From Anolis sagrei (lineage: Eukaryota > Chordata > Lepidosauria > Squamata > Anolidae), in contig NC_090034.1 of the NCBI RefSeq assembly GCF_037176765.1, positions 93,112,500 to 93,176,499 of the forward strand: a DNA stretch of 64,000 nt, read 5' to 3'. A model generated the notes under the pieces. That model was not told the origin of the DNA, did no database searches, and saw only the letters and a program-made list of their open reading frames with translations. Both the position numbers and the translations under genes were made by a program. Position 1 is the first letter of the stretch; every line of letters starts with the position of its first letter. This document shows positions 22,301 through 32,189 of this stretch, one piece after another.

Positions 22301-25300
22301 TTATAGGCAAACTACTGTGTTTTACTCAATACAACTACACTTAAACTGGCTATCTAAAAGACTAAACTCTAGCCAACAAATGTTTCAGTGCCTTGGAGAG
22401 CTCCTTTAAAATCTTGAAACCAGATTTTCTCACCGAAACCTCATCTGTATGTGACCATGATAATTATATGTGAGTGAGTGAGTGAGTGAGTGAGTGAGAG
22501 CGCGAGACAGGAGGGGAGGGGGGAGGAATAGAGAGAAGTTTATTTTATTTATTTACGGCATTTATATGCCGCCCTTCTCACCCCGAAGGGGACTCAGAGC
22601 GGCTTACAATATATATTTTCATACAATATATTATATTATTAGAATAGTACAATATCAGTATTATATATTACTATATTGCACTAAACCATTATATTGTAAT
22701 ATTATTAGTAATATTACATGTAATGTAAATATGTAATTATAATTATAATATTTTATTATTATTACTAGTATTATATTGTATTGCATTATAATATTAGAAA
22801 TTAATAATTAGTTCTTCCAATCTCCACCGGATCTTCACAAAGGTAGATTGTTCTTGTCTTACAGACCTACCACAAATTGTACACATCACCAGTGAAATTA
22901 TGGAATCAAACAAAAGTAAGTTTCCTTTGCTTTTGTGGATCTGAGCATCCTTGCAAACTGTTTAAAGAAGATGGGTTTTAAAACTTTAAATTCTTGGGAG
23001 ACATTGCACTGGATATTAGGGCTGTGCACATATCCGTTTTGAAAAATGGGCTCTGGCTGGTTCGGCTCTTTTGGCCAGTTGGAATGGCACAGGTGCCACC
23101 ACCATTTTTAATCAGCTGCAGTAGACCACATAACTGATGAAAACTGTGGCCTTCAGTTTCTTTTGACTACAAGTGGAGTGCTGAGAGGGAGGCAGTAGGC
23201 CTGTTTGATCAAGAAAAAATTTGTTTCTAAATTCGATTCTTAATTGGGGTGTTTTTTTGTTTCGATATTAAAAATATTTACAAAACTTTCCAAAAAAATG
23301 TTTTGTTATTTACGAATTTTCGTTATTATTTACAAAACATTTTAGAAAAAAAAATTTTCTTGATCAAACAGGCTAAGTGTGAATGTTGCAGTAATGGTCA
23401 CCTTGATTAGCATTGAATGGCTTTCTCCCACCCTGGACATTCCATAGATAATATTAGATGATATATAACTCACCATTTGCCTAGTTTCCAACAGACCTCT
23501 GAGGATGCCTGCCATAGATGTGGGCAAAATGTCAGGAGAGAATGCTTCTGGAACATGGTCATACAGCCCTGAAAAGTCACACAAGCCGGATGGCGCGCGG
23601 AGGCCGCTTGTGAGCCAGCTGGGAGGAAGAGGAGGAGGAGGAGGAGGAGGAGGAGGGGGGCGCAGGAGCCAGAGCCGGATGGCGCGCGGAGGCCGCTTGT
23701 GAGCGCGCGCGCGCCATCCAATGGGCTCCGGAGGAAGAGGAGGAGCCAGAGCCGGATGGCGCGCGGAGGCCGCTTGTGAGCCCGCGCGCGCCATCCAATG
23801 GGCTCCGGCTCCTGCGCCCCCCTCCTCCTCCTCCTCCTCCTCCTCTTCCTCCCAGCTGGGAGGAAGAGGAGGAGGAGGAGGAGGAGGAGGGGGGCGCAGG
23901 AGCCAGAGCCGGATGGCGCGCGGAGGCCGCTTGTGAGCGCGCGCGCGCGCCATCCAATGGGCTCCGGAGGAAGAGGAGGAGCCAGAGCCGGATGGCGCGC
24001 TCAGCAGCAGCCTCCATGCCATTAACGAGCGGAGCTTCAGCTCGTAAAATACATGGGGCTGCTGCTTCGATATTTTTAAACCCTTCCGGGTTTAAAAATA
24101 TGTTTTGATATCGCTTCGGATATGCAAAAAATAACGATTTTAATACGAAATAACGAATTAACGAAACGAAACCGACAGGCCTAGGAGGCAGATTTCCCTG
24201 TGAGGCTGTGAGCCCTGCTGCCTGCCTTAGAAAGTCACTCAAGTTCTTATTGAGACCATTCCTTCTGTTGCGGGAGAGAGAAATATGTGTCTTTCATGAC
24301 TAATCCCATTCTCCTAAACTGTTTTCTGCTGTACTAAAATTGACATCTAAATATGGGTTGGTAAAGGGAATGTCAGGTAGCTTGTTATTCCTAATTTGTT
24401 GTTTGTTGCTAACTGATATCAACTCAGCTTCAACTTTGAGTGTTCCCATAAATGAGAGATCTCCATTTACTCCAGTGATATGGCTTGCTTGCTTGAGACG
24501 GAGCACGAGAGCTGATGGCCAGTGATCTCGGAAGACATTCATTCAGAGTGAACCTATAAATGTGAGATCTCCAAGATCCCTATTCATCAATTATCCTGCT
24601 CATGTCTTGCAAATTCAGGACTGTGGTCATCTTGATGTGTCCAAAGTACAGTAGTCTCTCATGAAGCAGCTTGGCATCCAAAGTCTGATTTGCTCTAGGA
24701 CATATTCATTTAACCTTTTAGTGAACCATGCTATTTGTAGATCTCTCTTCCAATATTGTATTTGAAATGACACAATTTTCTTCCTGTCAGCTTTCTTTGC
24801 TGACAGGCTTTCATATACACACAGAAATCTGAAATATAAAGAGTTGGATATTTCGATTGGCATTTCATGATACATCTTTAGAATGGAAAGTCTTATCTTG
24901 TTTTTCAGAGCTATAGAAAATCAGGCAGCTATAAGAAGCCAAATATCTTGAGCCATTCTTGATGATAGTATCCAGAAAAGAGAGCATATTAGAATCATAG
25001 AATCATATAGTTGGAAGAGACCTCATGGGTCATCCAGTCCAACCCCCTGCCCAGAAGCAGGGAAATTGCATTCAAAGCACCCCTGAAAGATGGCCATCCA
25101 GCTTGTTTGGGAAAATCTAATCCTGGTTTCCTCTCTACATCTCTATCCATTTGAAATCTTGCAGATTTGATAAACTTCGCAGATGCCATAGATGCCACTC
25201 AGATTGTGGCACTGCACTGCAAGGCAAAGGGAAACCCTTCACCCAGTGTGGCATGGGTGGATGAATCACAATCCTTGGGAATAGTTCATCTCATAACAGA

Positions 25301-26512
25301 CAGTGAATTGAAGTTTCCCAGTGCAGAGATACAACATGCAGGCACATACAAGTGTCAAGCAAAGAACAGCGAAGGCGTTATTGAGAAAACCTTCCGGTTT
25401 GCCATAACAGGTAAGGAAAACACAGTTGGCACAGTTTATAAATTTGATCAAACAAACCTTGACTCTCATTAAAATAGTATTGGGTTGTGTGTGGGGGGAG
25501 GGGGTTGTACCATATAGGCAAAAAGGTGCAGTGGGAATTGTCCTAGAACAATGGCTCCTTGCATGAGTTCCTTGGAAGCTGAGGCTTGTTCAAGGTGGGT
25601 TTCCATGTCCTTGGTCCAACCCTAAACCACAAGTGTTCCTTGGTTTGTTTTAAAGTCTAAAACATAAAAGAAGGGACATAGGATAAATTAATTAATAAAG
25701 CACCAACACCCAATTTTCATTCCCTTTTCCACCTGAATGTTTAGATCCTACCAACTTTGGAAGGATGTGACATCCTTTAATTTATTTGGATCTTATGTCT
25801 GCCAATAGGTGAATCTCTGTCATTCTTTAATGTTCTAAACACATTCCCCATCTGCATATAGCTCTTGTTTACTCACTGTGTGCCATTGTCTATTTCTATC
25901 CATAAATCATGCCCCTTGTATCAGGCAGTCTGGCCTCGGATCAAATTGGGTCACTGATTCCTCTATGTAGACTAGTGGTTCTCAGCCTGTGGGTCCCCAG
26001 ATGTTTTGGCCTACAACTCCCAGGAATCCCAGCCAGGTAACAGCTGTTAAGATTTCTGGGAGTTGAAGGTGAAATCATTTGGGGATCCACAGGTTGAGAA
26101 CCACTGATGTAAACCATGATGTAAATTGATGTAAACCACCCACTATCCCAGTCCTCTGTCATCCCAGGCCCAGATCTTTGGTATAGTCCTTTAATAGGCC
26201 CTGGAAATAAGTGGCTCAAGCCCCCAGTATGGCCATTGTTGGGACTGGTCCTTGCACTTTACCATTCCACCGTCCCTGTGTTTTACTCTGTGCTAGCCTT
26301 GGCCCAGTCCTCTCAACAACCTAGGCTCTTTTCAAAATTCTGGTCCCTGGTAGATTACCTTGTACGGAGGAATAGCATGGAATTTCATTTTAATTTATAT
26401 GCTGTGTTAATAATTTCATGCTTATGTTTATGTTCACTCTGTATGTTTTATATGTTTTTTTGCCTATGTGGAAACTGCCCTGAGTCTCCTAGGGGAGATA
26501 GAGCAGTATATA

Positions 26513-26559
<47 letters not shown>

Positions 26560-27017
26560 TCAATAGATGGGACCATGTCCAGTCCTTCTGAGAAGGCAAC
26601 ATAACTTTTGACTAATCTCAACTTTATTAGTTCAGATCCCCCCCCCCCCCAAACAAACCTTTGGTGTTGTTTTTAAGGATATTATGGCATAAAATTAATT
26701 TTTAAGGTTCAACATTATTTTGGTTAAATTGTTTCAGAGATCCAAGGTGAACCTACAGAATCAGGATATTTCAGCTCAATGGTTCCATTACTGCTAATCC
26801 TCTGCCTAAACAAGTAAGTGCGTCCTTTAGTTTCACTATCTGCCCTCTAAGGCAGCCTGGCGAAAAACCAGGAGAAATATGGGAGAAATTAGCATTGGCT
26901 CATTGTTTTTGTTTTCAAACATGACCATCTCTTTCCAGAGTGCTGCTGTGTTTCTTCTTCTTTGTGCCCATGATTTCGTTTTTCACTCAAAGGAAAGCTC
27001 AAGCAATGAAAAGATGA
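16559..27017 (+). CDS. Siglec-like activating receptor 1 (V-C2-C2, transmembrane lysine)
   Basis: Seven exons with GT/AG borders: 16559-16619 signal peptide, 16751-17125 V-set, 20150-20449 C2-set, 22865-22915 51-nt linker, 25165-25410 C2-set, 26738-26813 and 26939-27017 membrane and tail; 395 aa. All Ig introns are phase 1. The V-set shows [20 protein letters not shown], the E-strand cysteine in GSCSLVI, and YCFRMEK with Arg125 at the position that binds sialic acid in CD33-type Siglecs. A Cys near residue 24 fits the Siglec V-C2 disulfide. The short linker exon is a Siglec hallmark (48 nt in human CD33-related genes). The membrane span is PLLLILCLN-K370[12 protein letters not shown], with the lysine codon split by a phase-2 intron. 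The tail is only TQRKAQAMKR with no ITIM. Predicted to signal via DAP12. The sequence after the TGA still resembles the longer tail of the paralogue, so the tail was shortened by a stop. Confidence 0.93.
17126..18200. other. Intron 2 of Siglec-like gene 1, proximal part
   Basis: 17126-17820 is non-repeat and resembles 34168-34780 of the paralogue (GGACATCTG, CTTCTGCTTAAGG-type blocks, CCATTCCATGAAATG). From about 17840 an antisense L2-like tail (ATTTTATTTCTTCCCCACC) is followed by an (AT)n run at 17976-18007. Confidence 0.5.
18201..19075. other. Intron 2 continued; ends in an L2 3' tail
   Basis: 18201-18885 holds nothing I recognise. About 18890-19075 is a sense L2-type 3' tail (GGGCTTGTCCCCATGTAAGC... 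CCCAAGTCCCTCTGGGGAG... GGTATAAAACTAAAG) ending in ATT repeats. Confidence 0.55.
19076..19358. mobile_element. Penelope family-2 end, head-to-head palindrome, plus (ATT)n
   Basis: 19076-19178 is the minus copy and 19200-19320 the plus copy of the same sequence, joined around a short 'tagtgaggatctatggcatcctcacta' centre. Each arm contains the hammerhead-like block CTGAGGATGCTTGCC ... GCAGGCGAAACGTCAGG. The right arm ends with GTGATTCCAGCCATGAAAGC and CTTCGACAAC, then an ATT microsatellite (19321-19357). Confidence 0.8.
19359..19898. other. Intron 2 of Siglec-like gene 1, distal part
   Basis: No repeat or coding landmark recognised between the ATT microsatellite and the next Penelope fragments. 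Confidence 0.4.
19899..20130 (-). mobile_element. Two tandem Penelope family-2 ends abutting a Siglec exon
   Basis: 19899-20033 carries GTTTTTCGGGCTGTATGGCC, CTCCTGACGTTTCACCTGC and GGCAGGCATCTTCAGAGG. A second partial copy (20033-20130) begins with TGAATGCTTTCATGGCCAG and stops at CTCCCCTGATGTTTCTC, about 20 bp before the acceptor of exon 3 (AG at 20148-20149). The polypyrimidine tract of that acceptor starts immediately at the repeat edge. Confidence 0.8.
20824..21078 (+). mobile_element. Sauria SINE in intron 3 of Siglec-like gene 1
   Basis: GCCCCCGGTGGTGCAGTGGG head, GGTTCGAATCC B box, GAGGCAGATGAGCTCCC, CACAAGGATGATAAAAACATC, and a shortened tail ending CCTGACATGACC and an A-run. Confidence 0.95.
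21085..21550 (-). mobile_element. L1 ORF2 fragment, antisense
   Basis: The minus strand translates, with stops, to LGNFTKKREYFEMEE-like and QLKFVKVGYFQNTNKPGRWL residues, then 'ITKIKEDDKIYTQETEIM'. The same block ([20 protein letters not shown]) is in the L1 at 35901-41556, just before the RT. It is a decayed internal piece. Confidence 0.65.
21551..22864. other. Intron 3 of Siglec-like gene 1, distal part
   Basis: Includes a short GT-rich stretch (21595-21625), blocks matching paralogue intron 3 at 42890-44060 (CCCAAGA, CAGCAACAGATT or GGCAACAGATT, CTTGGAGAGCTCCTTTA), a (GTGA)n run (about 22471-22498), and an antisense L2-like tail (TTTATTTACGGCATTTATATGCCGCCC... GACTCAGAGCGGCTTAC) from about 22540 that dissolves into AT-rich sequence by 22800. 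Confidence 0.55.
23486..23591 (+). mobile_element. Penelope family-2 end fragment
   Basis: AGTTTCCAACAGACCTCTGAGGATGCCTGCC core region, then AATGTCAGGAGAGAATGC and CATGGTCATACAGCCC. Confidence 0.8.
23590..24010. repeat. GGA/TCC minisatellite cluster with large perfect-type palindrome
   Basis: Inverted arms of roughly 55 bp meet at CCCAGCTGGG (23851-23860). The left arm is TCC-rich, the right arm GGA-rich, and both are bounded by GCTCC and GGAGC. Further direct copies of the 'gatggcgcgcggaggccgcttgtgag' unit lie at about 23588, 23678, 23754 and 23911. All long open frames here are low-complexity artefacts on both strands. Confidence 0.85.
24395..24960 (-). mobile_element. BovB/RTE LINE 3' fragment in intron 4 (Siglec gene 1)
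   Basis: Antisense to the gene. The landmarks 'aatgagagatctcc', 'gtcttgcaaattcaggactgtgg', 'gatgtgtccaaagtac' and 'caattttcttcctgtcagctttcttt' match the BovB 3' region as I know it. The same fragment is present at the homologous place in the paralogue (44925-45385). Confidence 0.65.
24988..25101 (-). mobile_element. CR1 LINE 3' end, 60 bp upstream of Siglec exon 5
   Basis: AGAATCATAGAATCATATAG, GGAAGAGACCTCATGGGTCA, CCAGTCCAACCCCCTGCC and GCATTCAAAGCACCCCTGA are the reverse complement of the CR1 3' terminus. It ends 63 bp before the exon start at 25165. Confidence 0.9.
25411..25972. other. Intron 5 of Siglec-like gene 1, proximal part
   Basis: Unique-looking sequence that matches paralogue intron 5 at about 48470-48760 in places (CACCTGAATGTTTA or CACTTGAATGTTTA, GCCAATAGG or CCTATAGG, CATAAATCATGCCCC). 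It is part of the tandem duplication. Confidence 0.5.
25973..26106. mobile_element. hAT MITE, copy 2
   Basis: Same hairpin as 383-517, with ends TAGTGGTTCTCAGCCTG and AGGTTGAGAACCACTG. The duplication is ATGTAGAC against ATGTAAAC (25965-25972 and 26107-26114). Confidence 0.9.
26380..26560 (+). mobile_element. L2-type 3' tail with (ATT)n
   Basis: GGAAACTGCCCTGAGTCTCC... GATAGAGCAGTATATAAAG followed by ATT repeats (26518-26557), in intron 5 of Siglec-like gene 1. Confidence 0.65.
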
Positions 27018-27208
27018 ACAAGAGACATTAAGAAGGCGCAAGCTGCTGTGGCTCCTAAAAAAGAAGAAACAAAGAGCAACAATGACAGGACAACCAGGGT
27101 TTCCGGGATTTCTGTTATCCAGTCCCCAAACTGCTCTATTACTGGGCAACAGATGGATTTGACTTGGTTATGACAAATATTACTATTCTCTCCGTTTGTT
27201 TGTATTTT

Positions 27209-27214
27209 AAATAA
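27209..27214 (+). promoter_or_regulatory. Polyadenylation signal of Siglec-like gene 1
   Basis: AATAAA lies 192 bp after the stop, in the context TTAAATAAAAGCA. The paralogue has AAAAATAAAAGCA at 49440-49445. Confidence 0.75.
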
Positions 27215-27332
27215 AAGCATTTGGTAGAATGCAGAAAGTGGCATAAAGTCAACAGTGCTCTTTTGTTAGATTTGGGAAAAACATGAATAATAACAATGCA
27301 ACACATTTTTTTTCCTTTTATTTGAGGGAACA

Positions 27333-27690
27333 CAACCTAGCACAGCAGGTTTACCACCAGCTGTAGTAAATCTTGCCAACCAAAAAGTTGGCAGACCGAA
27401 TCAGGGTGAGCTCCTGCCATATCCCAGCTTCTGCCTACCTAGCAATTTCAAAAATAGCAATGTGAGTAGATAAATAGATGCAGCTTAAGCAGGGAGGTAT
27501 TTAAGGCATCCATAAGGAAATGCCAGATTTGATCAAGGAGGAAGTTACGAAGAAAACTCTTTGGCAAAAGAGCTGCAAGATCAAGACAAAGATCCACCCA
27601 GAGGAAAAGTGTTCTTAGCATACCTCAAGGGAACCACTGTCCACATAGGGAAGCTGATGAAGAAACACAACCTCCAAAGGTCAGGGTGAC
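27333..27690 (+). mobile_element. tRNA-derived SINE, old copy
   Basis: CTAGCACAGCAGGTTTACC, GCCAACCAAAAAGTTGGCAG, GGTGAGCTCCTGCC, CTTCTGCCTACCTAGCA and GTGAGTAGATAAATAG follow the same order as the SINE at 4047 and the copies at 29205 and 43310. Confidence 0.7.
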
Positions 27691-27879
27691 CTTTTGCTGC
27701 ATTTTATTGAGTTTTATTTAATTGATTGGGGATTTTTTTGTATATTTTATGTTTTATGTTAATTCATATTGTTATTGTTTTATAAATGTTTATGTATTTT
27801 ACTATATTTTGTAATGTCTTGCAGCACAATTATGTGCTTTTGTGAGTCTTTTTTGGGAAATGGTGGCAGGATATAAATA

Positions 27880-27918
<39 letters not shown>
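27690..27918 (+). mobile_element. L2-type 3' tail with (ATT)n
   Basis: TTTTATTGAGTTTTATTTAATTG through GGTGGCAGGATATAAATAAAG and an ATT run (27885-27918). The LTR copy that follows is inserted in the ATT run. Confidence 0.6.
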
Positions 27919-27919
<1 letters not shown>

Positions 27920-28681
27920 GTGCTGTCACACCCAGACACTATAAAAATAAAACTAAGATGTGCTTCTCTCTAGATCTGGGCAAACTGCGGGTGTCTTTCT
28001 TAGAAGCTTGAGATTCTCAGCAACTGAGGCTACTACAGGCTTTGAACATCAAAACGGAATATTTATTTCTCAAAGTTCTTGCAGACTTGGCATGGCTTGT
28101 CAAAGTTACAAACAAAACAGTCAATTGATGAAACCATAGAGATGTTCTTTCTTTCCTTTTTCCTCTATTCGCTGAGTTGCCTTTCTCCAAATGGTAGAAA
28201 AAATCCTGAGATCCCTTTACCCTAACCCTGAGCTTTTAGAAGGTGCAGGCCTTCCCCTATTCCAGCCCAAGGTTAGTTTTGGAGATGAAGCAAATAGTGC
28301 TCAATAACTATCTATCTGTAACTTAATTGCCTATCTATCTATATCTCAATTAGCTTCTATAATTCAATTACTATCTCACTTTCTCAATCGTACTTACAAT
28401 GGTTTTTCCAGAGCTATCTGGCTGGCCAAACAGCACATCTGAGGCTTTTTTCTATACTGAAGGAGGCAGGGGAGATTCCAAAATGGAGATCTCAACCCCA
28501 GGCAAAAGGGGGGTCTCTAAACCCAAAAAAGATACTTTCTAAACCAATAAATGCAAAGGGCCTGCAGGCTGGCTTTCCAGCCTCTGAAACTGTTAACTTT
28601 CAGGGTGCAGCTGAGATTGGAGCAACCCTGGGGAAATGCAACTAAAAGGCAATGCTAACCAAACTCCTGGAAGACGGAACA
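27919..28681 (-). mobile_element. Solo LTR fossil, copy 2, 5-bp TSD
   Basis: A 763-bp TG...CA unit (plus-strand reading TGTGCTGTCACACCC to AGACGGAACA) flanked by ATTAT on both sides (27914-27918 and 28682-28686). It is the same family as 36380-37102, in opposite orientation. No internal retroelement region. The 5-bp duplication suits a Ty3/gypsy-like or retroviral LTR. Confidence 0.8.
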
Positions 28682-28686
28682 ATTAT

Positions 28687-29204
28687 TATGCTGAGTATTG
28701 TGATCCAACAACACAGGGAGGGTTGTACAATGAGCCCCATAGATGTTTGTGCCCTTTTCTTCTTTTATTTTCTGTTCTGAAATGGACTAATACTACATCA
28801 TTGGAAATCTGTAAAGAGGGCGAGAAAAGGAAGATCACCTTATAGAAAAGAGCAAGATATAGAGGCAAGAGATAATTTCAGGCAAATTTGGGTTCCCATG
28901 AAAGGCCAGCAAATGATGAGTTAATTCATACTTTATGACATTTCATAGATGTACATTGGGGCTCAAGCAACATCAGAGGTAGTTAAGATGGTGAACATTA
29001 CTTATGAAAAGAACACAAAAGATAGGAGAGGCTGAGTCTCTCCTCCCTGCTGGGCTCACTGACTGCAAACTATGTTTGCATTTTGAACTTAGTTTTCAGC
29101 AATGAAAGTAAGCTGAGGATAACAGGAGAGAGTGGAAATAAATCGGACATTTTAAAAAGCTTCTGAAAAGTAGGATAGCACAGAACTAATCATTTTAGAT
29201 AGGG
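28687..29204. other. Intergenic between the two Siglec-like genes, nothing recognised
   Basis: No coding or repeat landmark seen. Confidence 0.4.
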
Positions 29205-29460
29205 CTGAGCTTTAGCACAGCAGGTTAACCGCCAGCTGCAGTAAATCTTGCCAATCAAAAAGTTGACAGTTCAAAGCCCTGGTTAGGGTGAGCTCCTAGC
29301 CCAGCATCTGCCTACCTAGCAGTTTGAAAACAAATGTGAATAGATAAATAGATACCGCTTTAAAGTAGGGAGGTATTAAAGGCACCTATAAGGAAATGCC
29401 AGAGAAATGCTGGCAATTCAATCAAGGAAGAAGTTTACAAACAAAGCTCTTCAGCAGGGA
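29205..29460 (+). mobile_element. tRNA-derived SINE, old copy
   Basis: GAGCTTTAGCACAGCAGGTTAACC, TTGCCAATCAAAAAGTTGACAG, GCATCTGCCTACCTAGCAG and GTGAATAGATAAATAG, close to the copy at 27333. Confidence 0.7.
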
Positions 29461-29700
29461 AAGTGGAGCCCCCTTTTCCTTTTCCCTTCCATTTTCTCCA
29501 GCATCATTATCTTCTCCAAGCTTTACTGTCTTCTCATTATGTGGTCAAAGTACTTCATTTTTCCTGTAATGTCCTTCCCTCCAGTGAGCAGTCAAGCATT
29601 GTTTCCTGGAGTATGGACTGGTTTGATCTTTTTGCAGTCCAAGGAAGTCTCAGAATTTTCCTCCAACACCACTGTTCAAAAAGTCTATCTTCCTTTGCTC
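29460..29700 (-). mobile_element. BovB/RTE LINE 3' fragment
   Basis: CTCCAGCATCATTATCTTCTCC followed by 'gtcttctcattatgtggtcaaagtac' is a typical antisense BovB 3' segment. It sits directly 5' of an antisense L2. Confidence 0.6.
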
Positions 29701-30265
29701 AGCCTTCCTATTTATTTATTTATTTATTTATTTGTATACCTCCTTTCTCAGCCCATAGGCGACTCAAGGTGGTTAACAGGACAAAATTCAATCCTTACAA
29801 TGTCATAAATACAATTAAAAGCATAGCAAAAAACATAAACAAATCAATAAAATATAAATTCATAGTGTCTCCTCGTAAAAAACGTTGTCTGGACTCATTG
29901 TCTAGTCGCTCCATTTTTCTATGTCATTTACTCTGCATTTGCAAATGCTTGTTCAAAAAGCCATGGCTTGACTTTTTCCCAGAATGTTAAAAGGGAGGTG
30001 GCTGATCTAATATCTATAGGGAGGGCATTCCACAGTCAAGGGGCCACCACCGAGAAGGCTCTGTCTCTCATCTCCACCAAACGTACTTGTGACGAAGGCA
30101 GTAACGAGAGCAGGGCATCCCCAGATGATCTTAAAGATCTTAAAGATGGTTCATAAGGGGAGATGCATTCAGACATGTAAGTTGGGCCAGAACCGTTTAG
30201 CCAGCACTTTGAATTGTGCCCGGTAGCAGACTGGCAGCCAGTGGAGCTGCGCAACAGAGGAGTCC
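29700..30265 (-). mobile_element. L2 LINE 3' portion, antisense
   Basis: (TTTA)n start at 29707 and the GCCCATAGGCGACTCAAGG signature. The minus-strand frame contains GPTYMSECISPYEPSLRSLR and [16 protein letters not shown], matching the end of the L2 protein at 45404-46990 ([29 protein letters not shown]). Confidence 0.85.
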
Positions 30266-30279
30266 AGCTCTTGCATCTA

Positions 30280-30770
30280 TAGGTTACTATGAGGAATACC
30301 ATTGATTTCATTATATGGATATTCATTGCCAATGTCATGTCTCTATTCTTCACTAGTTTATTGAGATTGGTCATTGCTCTCCTCCCAAGAAGTAAACGTC
30401 TTCTGATTTCCTGGCTGCAGTCTGCGTCTGCAGTAATCTTCACTCCTAGAAATAGAAAGTCTGTCACTGCCTCCATGTTTTCTCCCTGTATTTGACAGCT
30501 ATCAATCAGTCTGGTTGCCATAATCTTAGGGTTTTTTATGTTTAACTGCAACCCAGCTTTTGCATTTTCTTCTTTCACCTTGGTTAGCTCCTCCTCATTT
30601 TCAGCCACTTTGATTATGGCAACCAGACTGATTGATAGCTGTCAAATAGAGGGAGAAAACATGGAGGTAGTGAGGTATCATCAGCATATCTAAGGTTGTT
30701 AATTTTTCTTCCAGCAATTTTAACTCGAGCCTTGGATTCATCAAGCCCTGCACGTATTTCTAGAGTTGTG
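30280..30770 (-). mobile_element. BovB/RTE LINE RT fragment with internal inversion
   Basis: The minus strand encodes LTKVKEENAKAGLQLNIKN, TDFLFLGVKITADADCSQEI, RRRLLLGRRAMTNL and, further upstream, EIRAGLDESKARVKIAGRKI plus NNLRYADD, the RTE/BovB RT C-terminal region. 30605-30665 is an inverted copy of about 30470-30530 (ACCAGACTGATTGATAGCTG), so the fragment folds back locally. It is degraded. Confidence 0.85.
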
Positions 30771-31647
30771 AAACTGAGATTAGGAAGTGGTTTTTTCTCT
30801 GGTTGCATAATGTGAGTTTCTCCTTTTTGATTAAAATGTGCTGTAGTTGTAGAGCCTTTTTTCAGTCCTAAATACAGAGCTGGAGAGTAAGGTGTGCTGA
30901 GGACAACCGTTTCAAGATAAGCAGATCAACACCATCAAGTGAGTGGGGATATGGGTGAGAGTGAGCAGGAGTACTAGACAACCAGCCTACCTTGATTTTG
31001 TTCTCAATTATAGGAGGTGCATTGTAGTAGAAACATGGGAGTTGATACAGAAAATTATTTAAACACTCTGCAATCTATTAGAACTCTAAATTCTGGATTT
31101 TTCTATCTCAAAGCATTAGATATCATCTGGACAGAATGGATTCACTCCATCTTTCAGAGTGAGGCCCTCAAACCAGTCCAAAGGCTGCCCTTGCATGTTT
31201 CTATCTTTGCATCTTTTAAAAATTAGTTTGTATTCAAACAACAACAATGTGCCAACAAGAAATTAAAGTGGTTAGAAAGTGGTCCATGAAAATATTAAGG
31301 CATTTTCCTGCAATGGATAAGAGACCAAAGAGAAACTGTATTTGCTTAGTTAGAAAGAGCAACATGCTACCAATTTGTTCAAGACTTTTTTCATAGGTTA
31401 TGAGCAGATCAATGGGAACAGCATATGTGAGGAGAGGAGAGTTATATGCAACAGGACACAAAGGGTTATACATTATCTTCCATAGTTGTAGCAAGAATCA
31501 ACATGGGTCTAAGAATTGAATTGGGGATATAATTGCTAATAATCCAAAAATCAAAACTGATTACACAGTCTCAAATGAGGAATCATATTCTAAACACCGA
31601 AATCACGATTAGTTATCGTCAGCAAGACATCAGGTGGCCTAAAAACG

Positions 31648-32165
31648 TTGGGTTAGTTGCGACTCAAGGCAGCTCATACATTCATAAAAATACAATTAAA
31701 ACGTTCAACTAAATATTTTAAAAGCATATATAAACCATTTAAAAACATATAATCACCGATATGCTGTTAAAATCATTATCCAGCAGCATCGTCCAGCCGT
31801 TCCATGTTCATTCTTCCTATTTCATAATTACATATTCCACTGCACTTCCAAACGCTTATTCAAAAAGCCAAATTTTTATTCTTTTTTGGAAGATCAGGAG
31901 GGAGGGGGGCCATCTATTATCCCTAGGGGCGGCGTTCCACAACTGAAGGGTCACCACTGAGAAGGCCCTGCCTCTCATTCCCATCAGACACACTTGCAAG
32001 GAAAGTTATTGTGTTATTGGTTGTATTTTATCTGATGTTATTATTTGTAGTGTGTATTTTATTTTGCTTTATTGTAATTGTTGGGCTTGACCTCATGTTA
32101 GCCACTCTGTGTCCCCTTGGCAGGGTATAAATAAAGTTTAATAATAATTTTAAATAATTTAAAAA
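31648..32165. mobile_element. L2 LINE 3' pieces
   Basis: An antisense tail (GCGACTCAAGGCAGCTCATAC... 'gttccacaactgaagggtcaccactgagaaggccctgcctctca') followed by a sense tail (GGGCTTGACCTCATG... GTGTCCCCTTGGCAGGGTATAAATAAAG). Confidence 0.65.
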
Positions 32166-32189
32166 ATTCAAATAATATAAGTGAAACTG

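Larger units (their letters stand above)
23000..24185. mobile_element. Composite inverted-repeat element with GC-rich palindromic core
   Basis: AT-rich edges surround a GC-rich core. 'GGCCTGTTTGATCAAGAAAA' at about 23200 is inverted as TTTTCTTGATCAAACAGGC at 23356-23374. The right edge reads AACGAAACGAAACCGACAGGCC. A PLE fragment (23486-23591) sits between. The core 23585-24010 consists of repeated units GGATGGCGCGCGGAGGCCGC and GCGCGCGCCATCCAATGGGC with GGA/TCC tracts. It lies within intron 4 of Siglec-like gene 1. Confidence 0.55.

Noticed and set aside
23342-24242. Long open frames of 226, 221 and 110 aa on both strands
   Set aside because: They consist of S/P/E/R/G runs from GGA/TCC repeats and overlap on both strands with the same palindromic units. 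No domain, no splice context.
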